A DNA stretch of 64,000 bases, taken from Panonychus citri. Taxonomy: Eukaryota; Arthropoda; Arachnida; Trombidiformes; Tetranychidae. Both the position numbers and the translations under genes were made by a program. Location of the stretch: the NCBI RefSeq assembly GCF_014898815.1, contig NW_026515545.1:1922001-1986000 (forward strand), read 5' to 3'. Under the pieces are notes generated by a model that ran no database searches, was not told the origin of the DNA, and saw nothing but the letters and a program-made list of their open reading frames with translations. Positions 51,300 to 63,029 of this stretch are shown piece by piece. The first letter of the stretch is position 1. Every line of letters begins with the position of its first letter.

Positions 51300-51603
51300 A
51301 CCAATTATTTTTACTTTTGATAATAAGGTCAACAGTTTGTCTTTTAATTAGTACATTTATCATGTTTCGTTTGATTAATTATCATGGTTATAATTTTTTG
51401 TTACAATTTGTATTGTTGGTTAATGTGGTTCGTGTACTAAAGCTAATACTGTTAATATTGTTAGTAGCATCATATATTGATAATAACATTTTGTTTCATT
51501 GTAATAAATGAATTCATTTCAATTCACATTACAATGATCAATTATCATTCATCAAAGTGATTCGATAATTAAACTAAATAATTAATTTACTTAGCACTAA
51601 TTT

Positions 51604-52501
51604 ACTACAACTGTTAATCAGCTCATTTCAAATCAAACAATATTCACCAGCAATTCTCAACAGGTAAAATCCTCATTAATTTAATTTTCATAACCATAAT
51701 TCACTAGTTGTTATCCTTTATTGTATTAAACTCAGTGTTGAATAATTATAATTCATGCTGTATGAATTTCCAATCACTTTTGAAGCATCAGAAGATCATC
51801 TCAAATAATTAAAGCTCAATCTCTTTGATTTCGCACACTAGATGCCACTGATAATCTAAATGATAATCATTTCTAAATTATCTCAATCTCTGATTTTTAT
51901 TGTATCGACTGAGCATCAATTTCATGTAGTAAATTCTGAATTTAATATCATCAGAATTGTAACAAAGTTTCAGATTCTATGGTTTTTTCTTTCCTTTTAT
52001 CGACATAGAATTGATTGTCTTTGTCATTTCTCTGGTTATTATTATTCAATTATAATCTATTTCATCATCATGATTACCTCTTTCCCGTTGGATCACCATG
52101 ATATTTATGGAAATAATTTGGTTGAAGGCAATTTAATTTATTCATGGTAAATGTTTGAATGAAACAAATTGAATTACACAAAAATCAGATTCACAATTTT
52201 TCCTTCCCTATTGATGATGTTGATTTATTGAGTTACGATAAATATAATGATTAGAACCAGAATTTGAAATGAACTATCAATATATAAATAAATGAATCCC
52301 AATTGAAAAAATATATTCACTTTTACTATTGTCATCAACTGTTACACTAGAAAAAGCCCTCAGGGTACTTTGGATGGGTCATCATGAAAATTGTGACTTT
52401 TGATCTTCTTCCTGTTTAAATGGACTTTAAGATGAAGAAAATTGAAAATATATTGAATCAATTCAGTTTCCAATTTGTGTGCCTCATAAATCTTGGTTCA
52501 G

Positions 52502-52541
<40 letters not shown>

Positions 52542-55500
52542 CTCAGAATTTGCTCTACTTATCAGTCAGTCACGGCATTCGAGGTAATCGATAGAGACGA
52601 AATCATCTTCCATCATCATCATCATTATCTTTTTTATTTATCATGATGTTCACGTAGATATTACATCATTTTTCCCTTTCATGCAAATTTTTTATTCTTT
52701 TCATCATTTTGTATTAATACTTATCATCAAAGATATTTTTACTATCATTATCATCATCATGAACAATTTGTGTTGATAACTATTAATGATAATTTCAATC
52801 AGTTGTTGATATCAGGAAGAAAAAAAATAAGTATCTATCCTGAGGCAATATTGACATTCAGCTTAGTATTTTTATTTTCTGTTCATTTTCATCACTCGAC
52901 TGTATTTATACAATACTCTCAATAAGGGGAAATCTAATGAACGACAAGTATTAGAAAGGGTCTCACAGACTAATTATTATTTCTCCTAGCAACTGATTTA
53001 ATCGTTGAAAATTTACCATAATACAATTAATTTATTTACTTGTTGCAAAACTTATTAAATTATAAATAACAGGGAAGCTGTTAAATTGTCAAATCAAATG
53101 ATATATAAGTTTCTCTTTATTAAGTGCTCATTAATTAAGTAATTAACATGTTTACATCCAAAGTTAATCTTAACCTAATCTTTTCAGACTAAATTAACCG
53201 TGACACCCTTTATATTATCATATATAAATTAAACAAAATTAACTATCACTTGTTGATACAGTGAATGAAATTTAATTATTCACAATTGTTCAACCAATTT
53301 AACAATCAATTACTAATAGTGAAATGAAGTGAAAATTTTTCCAATATTATAAGTGTAATTATGAGCATTAATCACTTTCTGTAAGGTTGATAAATTAATT
53401 CAAATAATGTATATAACATAATTACCTGAGTTATACATGGAAATGCTAATTACTAATTAACTGAATAAGATGATTTCCTGAACATGATACACGATTAAAT
53501 AATTTTGATATGAAAATGATTATTCTGATGATCCAACCGGAACTGTTATTCCTACATAAATCTATTACCATGAACACCCTGTAATCACACTCATTACATG
53601 AGTAACTTTTATCATTATCATAAATTATCACAGAGACTTTGATAATATTATCTCATCACCTGAAATGATATAATTTTGATATAGTTATCATAATGTGCTG
53701 ATGATGATATTGACCAAGGTCAGTTCTCTCTCTCTCTCTCACTTTCTTTTTCTTTCTTTCTCTCTCACCTTCTCAGTAGGATAAGCAATTTGAAAACACT
53801 AATGATGAAAATTAACCAATTACTAAAATGGATTCTGACTGATGTATTAATACAATCAGACGAAATTAAAAGAGTCGAGGAAACGACAAAAAGAAAACCT
53901 CATATAAATGAAACTCTGTCTATCTCTGTGTCTATTTTCAATATCCATTTAATATTCACCACGTTTCTAATAATCAATGTAACTAATGTCCAAGTTAAAC
54001 TAATTACTTTAATTTAATTAATAATGAGAAAAATTTGACTTTAATTATTTACAAAACCAATCAATTTGATTACCTAATCATACAAAGAGTATGATTATAA
54101 AACTATTATTAAATTGTACTTGAAACGGTTCATCATTATCAATGCAATTTCAAATCCTCTAGAGTTTAAATTTGTTCAAAATATTTGGACATTGGTCACT
54201 ATTTTTATCACTTGACCATCTATTAAATGTATTATTAATACGTGTCTACATACACCCTGTAAAAACAGGGTATTACAAATTAGGATATGATCCAGTTAAT
54301 TTATTACCATAAATGTGATTGTAAAAGTTATCACCTTGGTATTTTTGTCTTTACCGTTATAACCTTAAATTTTATCATCATAAACTTTTATCCGTAAATT
54401 TTTTGGGTCAAACAATTAAGTTAATCTACTTTACGATTACGTGTCTTGGTCCTCAATCATTCACAATGTTGAACCTTCCAAACCTTTTGATACTCACAAC
54501 CATTGATTGGAAAATTTAAATTTAGATTAAGATTTTGGGTTAAATTGTTTATATATTTATACACTTGGATATTGGATCTATTGTTGAGAGCAATTAACAC
54601 CAATAGATTAACATAATCTTTTATCCTTATTTCGTATTACAATATAACAAGTAAAACCCAAGTTATATTCATGAAATTTATATGATCACATTTAATTTCA
54701 ACAATAAAAATAACATTTGATTAACAAGGGAACAATTTACTATCCAATAAAAAAAAACTCCGTTTTCATGGTGAATTGAAATAAAAGGGTTTCCATCATT
54801 ACTTATTCTAAATTCATTCTGAGCTCAATGCTAGAACCTTATTCTTGTTTCATTGTGCTGCTTTTCTAGCATTCTAGAAGACCAAGATTGAAAAGAAAGA
54901 AAAAGGGAAAAGAGTATTCAGAATTCTAGGTGAAATGTCATGATTATCATATTAACCTAAAGTAATAAAATTTTCTTCAACTGATCATATCAATATGATA
55001 ATCCATTGGTATTCTTATGCTTTTTGTCTGTTAATTTGAATAAAAATCAATTTGATATACAATTTATTATCATTATTATTATTAATCTATTAATATGATT
55101 ATTTAATGGTGATGATGATGATGATGATATCTATTGTATTGATTGTGTATCATTATTATTATTGAATAATTTATTCTTATCATTTATTTGAGCCAGAATG
55201 TTCATTTAACCATGATGATGATTATGATGAAAAGAGATAATCTTTTGTCATGTTAATAATAATCATCAACATCAAGAAGAAGAAGGGAAAAAATAATCGT
55301 AATAAATATACATTGAGATGATACATACTGATAATATACAAATGTAGACTTTTTTTCCTTGCCAACATGATATCATGAGCACTCAGGAAAAACGTGAAAT
55401 GTTATTTTCATTGTTGTCCCAGAATTCTGGTTTCATTTTCTATTCATCAACGAATGAAAATACCAGCAAGTAGTAAGTTCTTATTATTAGTCAGTGGGAA

Positions 55501-58499
55501 GATTATGATTAGAGAGAGAGAGAGAGAGAAAAATTAATTCCATTTCTACACAATAGATAATATCTTCATCCCTTTGGTGAGATTAATCACTGAATATCAT
55601 GACAATTAGTCTAGACGATCTACGGAATTCCTAATAACTGATCAGCAAAACGGTTATACTCTAATATTATGATGATAGTTTTGGGAATTTGAATTTCGAT
55701 GTTCACAAAATTTTGTTTTGATCTTTTGAACTGAAACTTTTGATTTCCTTTTTTCATTTTAACCATCAGCTGATCTCTTGTCAATTGACCATGTACCAAG
55801 TATCATATTAACTAGCATCTTGAATCTATTGTTAAAAATATCTTCATACTCTTTGTATACACTTTTTTTAGCTGATATTTTGACACATTACAACAACCAT
55901 ATTATCATACATTTGAAAGAAATGCTGACAATGATGAAATGTTTGTCATCAGCATATTATCGTGAAGGAGATTATGCTGATTTTTTCTTGAGTTCAGCTT
56001 CAGATTTTTCTAAGATAGAAAAAGATATAAAAGAGAGAAAACAATCTATCCAAGTGTACAGTCAATGGTATCAGAGAAAGAGAGAGAGAGAGAGAATGCC
56101 TCATGAATATCATTTAAGTGCTATTCTAAAAATCATAATGAGAAAATGATAATATCGATAATCGTGTTGATAATTGCTATCTTTTAAAATTGATATAATT
56201 TCGTGATATAAATTCTTGAGTGTTTACCACTTGAATTTTGCAGGTAGAAATGATTATATTATTGTTATCCAATTCATGATCAATCTTTTAGGTGTCATTT
56301 ATTATTCAGTTGAATAACTTTTCAAAGGATTGTCCTAATTTCATTATGGATTATTTTGCCTTTTTCAGATCACTTTTAACAATTGATTCCTGGGAAAATA
56401 AGATTCAACCATCAAACTGATCTGAATGTGATTCAATTGTGTTAGCATCATGATATGAATCTAATATATTGATGGGCTCACTGAGAATTGGGAAATTAAT
56501 AAACCGAATCAAGATTGTTTGTCATTGGGAGCTTGAAAATTATCCGGTAAAGTTAATAAGGATGATTGTCGACAATTCTGATAAATGAATTCTGAAATGG
56601 TGAATTAATTCAGTTGCTCCGTTTCAATACATGAACTAGAAAATGCAGTAATAATAATATGCAGGGGAAATGTTCAAAAACTTTATATATACTGTGTATC
56701 ATGTTTATTATCAGATTTGATCATGAAAATATAACATCATTATTATATTTTTATAAGGTCAGTTGCATAATTTAGTAGCTGACCTACTATTAACATTGAG
56801 TTCTCTTATAAACTTTGCACTTGACCAGAGTTAACCTGAAAATTATCTGATTATTATTCACGAAAAAAAATCCATCCAACTACTGAATATATAATTCTGA
56901 GCTGTGAACATTTCCATGGATTTTTTTCCTTCTGTACTTAACTCGAAACAATGGTAATGATAATCTTCATCTCAATTCTTATATGTGAATCATTTGAATA
57001 AAGAGACTGTGATGATGATGGAGATGAAGATGAAGATGGAAAATATATAATACAAAAGTTTCATGAGATTCTGAGATTGAGGAAATGAATGAATAGAAGG
57101 AGAAAATAGAATTTACTTTAAGCTCAGATTATCATAGATAAAATTTTCAAGATGTTATCAATATTAGCGAATGTGATTATTAGAGATAAAAGTATATATT
57201 ATAAGCTGAGTATGGAATTAGAATAAAAGTGTGAATGAGATAAGAAGGATAATGAGGAATGATTATGTCATATTCTTAAAATACATGAAAACTTTTCTAT
57301 TAAATTGAGGTCAAAGTTGAGTAAGATACCTTTTCGTTAAGAGTAATAATCAAGTTGAGATAATTTCTAATCTATCTCTTGATTTTCTTGAGAGAAAATT
57401 TCTTGATATAATATCATATATTTATATTCCATTTCCAGAAAAGACTGACGAGAATAAGTTATCATGAACCAAGCCAGAATTCTCATTGAGTAGATTGCTT
57501 TGATAGATAAGAAAATCGAAAATTCTTCTCCCCTTTGATTATCTTCCGAATTTTTCTTTAATAGAACTTTCAAAATCTTTGACAGAATCTCAATAAGATA
57601 AACTAACCAGAAATAACCTCAAATAATATTAGTTGGATATCGGTTGATTGTCATTTCACTAACTTCTTTCTCTCTCGCCCTCTGATAAATTCTAACTTGT
57701 TACTCCAATGACTTTGATTATTTGTCAATGATTAGACTCAAAGTTAATCTCTGTTGATCTCACATCATATTAAATAATTACTACTCATTTCCTCCACAGG
57801 GAATTCTTAGAAATAACAGTAAAAAGAAATGAATCAACGTTAGATTCTCAACATTTATCATGATGATTTCTCACTCAGCCTTTTAATCACTGAGTAAACA
57901 TTTCACCATTAAACCAATCAAATATCAAAGGAATAATATAATAATCATTCTCGATTACGAAAAACAAAAATAAAAGCTAAGATTTTTGTTCAGAAACTGA
58001 GGTGAAAAGTTTTCATGAAACAAGAGGATTAAAAGGTTTAATTCTAACTAGAAAAAAAGTAATTGAATATCTAATTGATATTCTAATTGTGATCTTAATT
58101 GCTTGTACATCGAGTTAATTTATTTGTTGAACATTAAGTTTAATGAGACTCTCATAATGAACACAATTAAATTTGTTTTTTCGTATTCAAAGTAACAACA
58201 CCTTGACCATCAATCTAAGGGTCAACATTTTTCTTGGCTTTTTTCTATGGTCATTTATCATTAACCATTTGTATTCCAGTGATAATTGTGGAATCACATC
58301 AATAGTATTTCTCATTATGCAAAAAAGTAAGTTGACAATATTGATTATAATAACTTGATGACTATTTCATCAAATTATTAAGATCTTATTACCATGGGAA
58401 TTAAACAACAATGCAACTGAATTAGATAGTTTAGATTATTATAATATTTTTATTCTTTTCTTCTTTTAAATAGAAATGAACTTCTTCCACTAAATTGTT
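51604..58499. other. Gene-poor AT-rich stretch
   Basis: No supported coding exon. It holds (CT)n at 52504-52536, shorter tracts near 53727 and 55512, and a small perfect hairpin ACCCTGT-AAAA-ACAGGGT at 54254-54271. The longest open frame (55778-56149) starts at TTG, contains a (GA)n run and is not convincing. Confidence 0.5.
52504..52536. repeat. (CT)n microsatellite
   Basis: A pure CT tract of about 33 bases. Confidence 0.95.
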
Positions 58500-59061
58500 T
58501 CTATTCAATTTAATGTTGACTTAGGCTGAAGCAGTTCTGCAAATTCCCAAATTCAGAATTAAAAGAAAACAGCAATCACAAACAAATATGTAATGGAAAT
58601 TTTCGATCCTCTGCTAAAGAATATGTTGTTATGATCACAATTGATGGTTTCATCGAAGGGTAGGGCTGAACAATATCTTTTGTAGATATTCCCAACCAAC
58701 AGTTGCAAATTCAGGGTGAAGCAGAGACTCTACAAATGCTTGCAAGTTTTCTATTCTCTAAATTCGGTGGTTTAACTAAGTCGTGAAAGCAAAATTGCGC
58801 TTCGTCAATAAACTAAATTTTTTAAGGGTCAACCTAACCTTTTGCCATAAAGACAAACTGCAAAAATAGGACGTTTTAGTTTGTTTAGAGTTTAGACTTT
58901 GTGTATCTGTAGGTTCAAAATATTGAGTCTAAATATGTTTATCTTTTTCTAGTCTTAGCAGTAATTTTTGAGTGTATTTGATTGTTCTAAAATTGCATTG
59001 GAATTCAAAATAAGCCAAATAGATGATGATCGGAATTCAGTAGCGACGACCCATGTAGGTC

Positions 59062-59325
59062 TTATCTGCTCGATCCAGCATTCCAGATTACAAAATTACT
59101 GAATCCTGTTACATTAATAATGGGACCATCAAAAGCTTTTTTATGTGAATAGCACAAATTATGTTGTGGATTGAATTCCAGTCGTGATGAAATCAATGTT
59201 GATTGTAGAATCACCTCATTAGTGATATCTTTAGCATCTTTTAAACTGGCCCAATAATAATGTACTTAATCAGGTGGCTCTGGGTGGTAATTAGGAAAAG
59301 GCCATATTTGAGGCAAAGCGTCCAT
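59062..59325 (-). pseudogene. Degraded coding frame of unknown origin
   Basis: From an ATG at 59325 a minus-strand frame of 87 codons runs to a TAA at 59062-59064, broken by one in-frame TAA at 59266-59268. Its translation (for example MDALPQIWPFPNYHPEPP and SRLEFNPQHNLCYSHKKAF) has a mixed, protein-like composition with Trp, His, Cys and Pro, unlike the Ser/Lys/Ile-rich chance frames around it. A further protein-like stretch (ESLLHPEFATVGWEYLQK) lies on the same strand near 58,740-58,690. No family is recognised. It could be a decayed gene or an integrated foreign sequence. Confidence 0.35.
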
Positions 59326-59797
59326 TTTGTATAAATTGATAATCATTGTTGGCAAGGACAATTAAACAACAAAAATAGTAATGAAAGGGAAGGGAAGGTG
59401 AATATGAATATAAATGTGAAAGTGATGCGTGAAGTGAGCACAGCGATTCAAAGAATTGAACTAAATGACTGTGGACGTTTTGAACAATCGGAAAAGATTG
59501 AAACATAAGAAAGAGACCTGAGAATGGTATGACCCTTTAAGTCAGATCTAGTTTAGACATAGATGTATTCATATACATAGTGTATTTACTTGTCCGCTTT
59601 GGAAGGACACAGTACTATCAAAACATGATTTTTATTTTGTTACCTTCGCTGGTGTGAAGCTGAAACCAGAGAAATCGAGTTGAAAGTGAGTGCAAAAAAC
59701 CAAAAAAAAACTTCCCATCACGAGGGCTATAATTTTTCAATTATAAATTTAAACGATATAATAAAGATTATTTCGCTCAGTAGTTAGACAAAGAGCG

Positions 59798-59853
59798 GTT
59801 CTGGCACAAGTGTCCATACTAACACAGGGGTTTCTAGCACAAGTTTCCATACT
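59798..59853. repeat. Short tandem duplication
   Basis: TCTGGCACAAGTGTCCATACT is followed by TCTAGCACAAGTTTCCATACT with a 15-bp gap. The two units differ at two positions and directly precede the E2F-like array. Confidence 0.8.
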
Positions 59854-59854
59854 G

Positions 59855-60135
59855 GACCAAACTTTTAGCGCGAAATTCAAATTTTTTTAAATTGTTATAA
59901 CATCAATACCAACATTCGGTGACCTTATTTCAGGTCAATTTTTGGCGAGAAATTCAAATAATTTCAAATGATTCTGGAACTAATACAAACATTCAATGAC
60001 CTTATCTTCGGACATAATTTTAGCGGGAAATTCAAATTTTTAAATAGGACCAACATTTAGTGTACTTAACATTCAATGAACAATACCAATATTCAGTGAC
60101 CATATTTCAGATCAACTTTTCGGCGGGAAATTTAA
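59855..60135 (+). repeat. Degenerate tandem array of about 80-bp units, each with an E2F-like site
   Basis: Three to four diverged units share ACATTCRRTGACC..TTTC followed by GCGNGAAATTCAAAT. Each carries one E2F-like core: TTTTAGCGCGAAATT (59863-59877), TTTTTGGCGAGAAATT (59939-59954), TTTTAGCGGGAAATT (60018-60032) and TTTTCGGCGGGAAATT (60117-60132). The last lies 19 bp upstream of a TATA box, so the array sits where promoter-proximal elements would be. E2F binding is inferred from the TTTSSCGC-type consensus. Confidence 0.6.
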
Positions 60136-60150
60136 ATTTCATAAAATAAG

Positions 60151-60187
60151 TATAAAAAAGGATGAGCTGACGGTAGTCAGCTCATTC
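60151..60187 (+). promoter_or_regulatory. TATA box, hairpin and initiator of the orphan gene
   Basis: TATAAAAAAG (60151-60160) is followed by a perfect 10-bp inverted repeat, ATGAGCTGAC-GGTA-GTCAGCTCAT (60162-60185). The right arm overlaps an arthropod-type initiator TCATTC (60182-60187). The initiator A lies 33 bp from the start of the TATA box, the normal spacing, and 7 bp before the ATG at 60191. Confidence 0.6.
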
Positions 60188-60190
60188 GAT

Positions 60191-60746
60191 ATGATGATCC
60201 TCATGAAACATAACATGATTTTACGAATCATCATTTTCATAATTATTACAGTCATTTTACTACTAATATACCGTGCAATATTTTTTGATAATATTAAATA
60301 TCACCAAATCAATCTGTCCTGATTATAGGATCGATAATATAGTTTCAATATGGTCAATAGGACCAATAGATATCAAAGTCCATAATGAAAACCGAAAGAA
60401 AAAATTCAATGCTCAAGTTATACGAACTGATAATGGTGTGCTGCGGGTTTTTGCATCTGGAAAAATTACAGCAACTGAATTCAAAAGTTTACCTATGACT
60501 ATTCTGGTATTAATGGAAACATTTCCTGATCTTGAAATAACATTCATCAGAATATCTAATATAACAGCATCAAGTTATAATTCGGTTAGATTCAATACTA
60601 AAAAACTGAAACACTTATATTGTAAAAAAGATACGAGTTGCGAACCGGAATTATTCCCTCCAATGTATACAAAACTCAATGGACTAACGATCACCTTACG
60701 TCCTTACGTCAGCCAAGGCTATTCTTATTGCAAGAAACAGCAATAA
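60191..60746 (+). pseudogene. Orphan gene with hydrophobic N-terminus, one frameshift
   Basis: The ATG at 60191 opens a 43-codon frame with a strongly hydrophobic stretch (about residues 10-28, signal peptide or anchor) that stops at 60320-60322. An overlapping frame, open from about 60273 to a TAA at 60744-60746, supplies up to 157 codons. It has a protein-like composition, several cysteines, and a Leu/Ile-spaced region (FPDLEITFIRISNIT) reminiscent of one leucine-rich repeat. Loss of one base in the T6 run at about 60,281 would join the two; no GT-AG intron does so in frame. It is therefore either a decayed gene or one with a sequencing indel. The product is not recognised. A secreted or membrane protein is suggested by the leader only. 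Confidence 0.4.
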
Positions 60747-60768
60747 GACTATAAATGATTTAGTTTAG

Positions 60769-60981
60769 CAAATTTCAACGTTTGACAGGCTTTTCAACGA
60801 GGAAGCCCATAAAAATGAAGCCCTCCATAGGGAGAATACTGAATTGAGACAAATGCTCAAGATTAAAGAAGGCCAGGAAGGAGAAGAAGATATTTCTTTC
60901 CTCACCTGGGTGATGAAGAAAATGAAACAAGAATTTTCCATGAATAGTGAAAAATTCAAAGAAAACCCACGAGGGTTGTAA
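60769..60981 (+). CDS. Possible coding exon, coiled-coil protein fragment
   Basis: After an acceptor-like TAGTTTAG (ending 60768), 70 codons are open to a TAA at 60979-60981 with no ATG near the start. The translation has a clear charged heptad-like segment (NEEAHKNEALHRENTELRQM) and a second amphipathic helix (VMKKMKQEFSMNSEKF). The composition is unlike neighbouring random frames. It could be the last exon of the preceding orphan gene or of an unseen gene, but no donor that connects it was found. The opposite strand is also open for 64 codons but reads like a shadow. Confidence 0.35.
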   Translation, partial: QISTFDRLFNEEAHKNEALHRENTELRQMLKIKEGQEGEEDISFLTWVMKKMKQEFSMNSEKFKENPRGL

Positions 60982-61384
60982 TCATATGTAAAACAAAACT
61001 CATACCACTAATTATCTAAAAATTCATTAAAATTGGTTAATTTTCATCTATTAAACTTTCTCTTTTTTTTTAAATTTCGCGCGCAAAAACTTCCCAGAAA
61101 AAAAAATTCATCAAAAAATTTCATCATGAAACTGATCCTGAGTGTGAATTTGTTCCAGAGTTTCATGTGCTGGAGTGTGAGTTTTGTGCTGGAGTGTTAG
61201 TATGTGCTGGAAGAGGCCTTTACTTAACTACTTCGCTCAATTGGTCGAATATTTCTCATTTATTCAAAATACGCGCGAAAAACTTTGAGAAAAATCAGCG
61301 AAAAAATTTTATGCAGAATTCACACTTCTGGTCTAGTGTTGGTTCAGAAGATTAACTTTGATCGTTAAATGACGGTTGTACCAG

Positions 61385-63029
61385 AGGTGGACATTATATG
61401 ACTACTCCTAGTGTATCAGTTAGTTGGGATGAATTCCCCCTTTTCCTCAGTTAAAATGAATAAAGTTTTGGTCTAAACAGTAAAGCTATGATAAAATTAA
61501 ATAATTGAAATAATTATTAAACAATTATCATGAGAAGTTTATTTAAACTACACAAATATCGATATTGTTTTCTTCTTGATGATTTTCGATTAAGAAAAGA
61601 CTATTCATTATGATTCTCTCTGTAACATCTGTTCAGGTAAAGCTACAATTCTAAGGAAACAACAAGTTGTAAGAATGAAAATAGAATTGAAACTTGTTCA
61701 CCTTTGCGCAAAGTAAACTCTCTCGATATTCCAGCAATTACTTTCATTCTGCTATCCGTTTCGATGGTAACACATAACCCATGAGACATTTTTTAGGTTT
61801 TCTTCAGGTAAGAAGTTTTAACATTATAAAAATTGAGAAACTCAGGTAACAAAAATGGAGTAAATTTGTTACTAAGAAAAGAGAAAATGATTTTAGTAAA
61901 TTCCAACTGAACTTAGCCGTTACACGTAATAGTCTAGTTCACCCAAGTGGATCCCCGGAGGGGATTAGTTTTATATTTAAAGAGGAAAAGAAAAAAAAGA
62001 AAATGCGAAAAATACTCATTTCAATCTTATGAATCGATTTTTGATCGGTAGCTGAAAAAAGAAAAAAATTCTTATTCTTTTTTCCTATCAAATTTCAAAG
62101 AATTGATAGAACTTTGGAAAATTCTTAGATTCCAATTTAATCTACAAGTTACTTTCTCTCCAAAGTGATTTAATATCCAAATTCTCGCTCCTATTACTTA
62201 ATCAACTATCATCATCTTATATTCACCATTATTATCATGATGAAAGAAAATAGGAAAATTAAGCTTCTCATCGTTATCATAATTAACTTCTAAAGAAATG
62301 CTATCATCATGAATTGTTTATCTAGAATGATTATCATCTGATAAGTATGAATTCACGGGCGAAATAAAGTCAACGAAAGTATTTATCATTATATTCCAAA
62401 GAAAATGTTTTATAACATTGGTGATAAATTAACAATTCTCGGTTGAATGAAAATCCATAGACAGAGAGAAGCAAAAAAAAGTTCCAAAAGACTTGTAACA
62501 ATAATTTCATATTATTCTCAATGAATTATTTATCTATCATATTATTTCATTTCCATGTCAACATTGAATTATCTCATATTAATAATAATATTTCCTCATC
62601 ATCTTAAATAACAAATCCTCTTCCCAGATTACATGTTACTCTTTGTTAATAGAATATTATTTTCCAATCATTAAATATTAGTTAATTTGAGATTTGAAAT
62701 GATGAACGGAAAGATATTCCAATTATATTACCATTTGCATAATATTAATAATCTAATCAAAGATAATCTGAATTAATGATTTTCTTTTCTTCTTGATAAC
62801 ACAAGAAATTGTCTATTCTAGTTTCTAGAGAGTAAATTTAATATAATATTCTGTCTCTGTGATTAACAGAAAGTTCTTGACCAGAGTTCAATTGTCAACT
62901 GTCATGTTCAGTCTAATCAACGATTCAATGTAATAATAATAATATTATTTTTCTTTTTGTCTCAACTTCTTAAAAAGACTTAAATCTTTTACCAAATACT
63001 CAGGGTTAATTGGTTCACACTTACATCAT
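61385..63029. other. Gene-poor flank of the second transposon copy
   Basis: No coding frame was found. It holds copy 2 of the dispersed segment (about 62,390-62,575). Confidence 0.5.
62390..62575. repeat. Dispersed non-coding repeat, copy 2
   Basis: The diverged match to about 27,360-27,570, in the same orientation. Shared blocks are ATGTT..TATAACATTG.TGATAAATTAAC and TCTCAATGAATTATTTATCTATCATATTATTT. Confidence 0.6.

Larger units (their letters stand above)
50644..51603 (-). repeat. Right arm of large tRNA-containing inverted repeat
   Basis: The reverse complement of 49080-50038, with two plus-strand tRNA-Asn genes about 470 bp apart. It includes GGCGATTTCTCTACGAG (about 50959), a short segment also present in diverged form beside copy 1 (about 48975). 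Confidence 0.92.

Noticed and set aside
51254..51511. Open frame across tRNA copy 5 and its flank
   Set aside because: It is a shadow of the tRNA gene and palindrome arm; the mirrored arm contains the same bases without any coding sign.
54254..54271. Perfect hairpin ACCCTGT-AAAA-ACAGGGT
   Set aside because: It is short, isolated and not linked to any gene or repeat border; it could be chance.
55778..56149. 123-codon open frame on the plus strand
   Set aside because: It begins at TTG, its first ATG is halfway through, it contains a (GA)n run, and the translation is low complexity with no domain.
60250..60330. A short intron that would join the orphan gene's two frames
   Set aside because: The available GT sites (60251, 60273) with the acceptor at 60329 leave the wrong phase and hit a stop.
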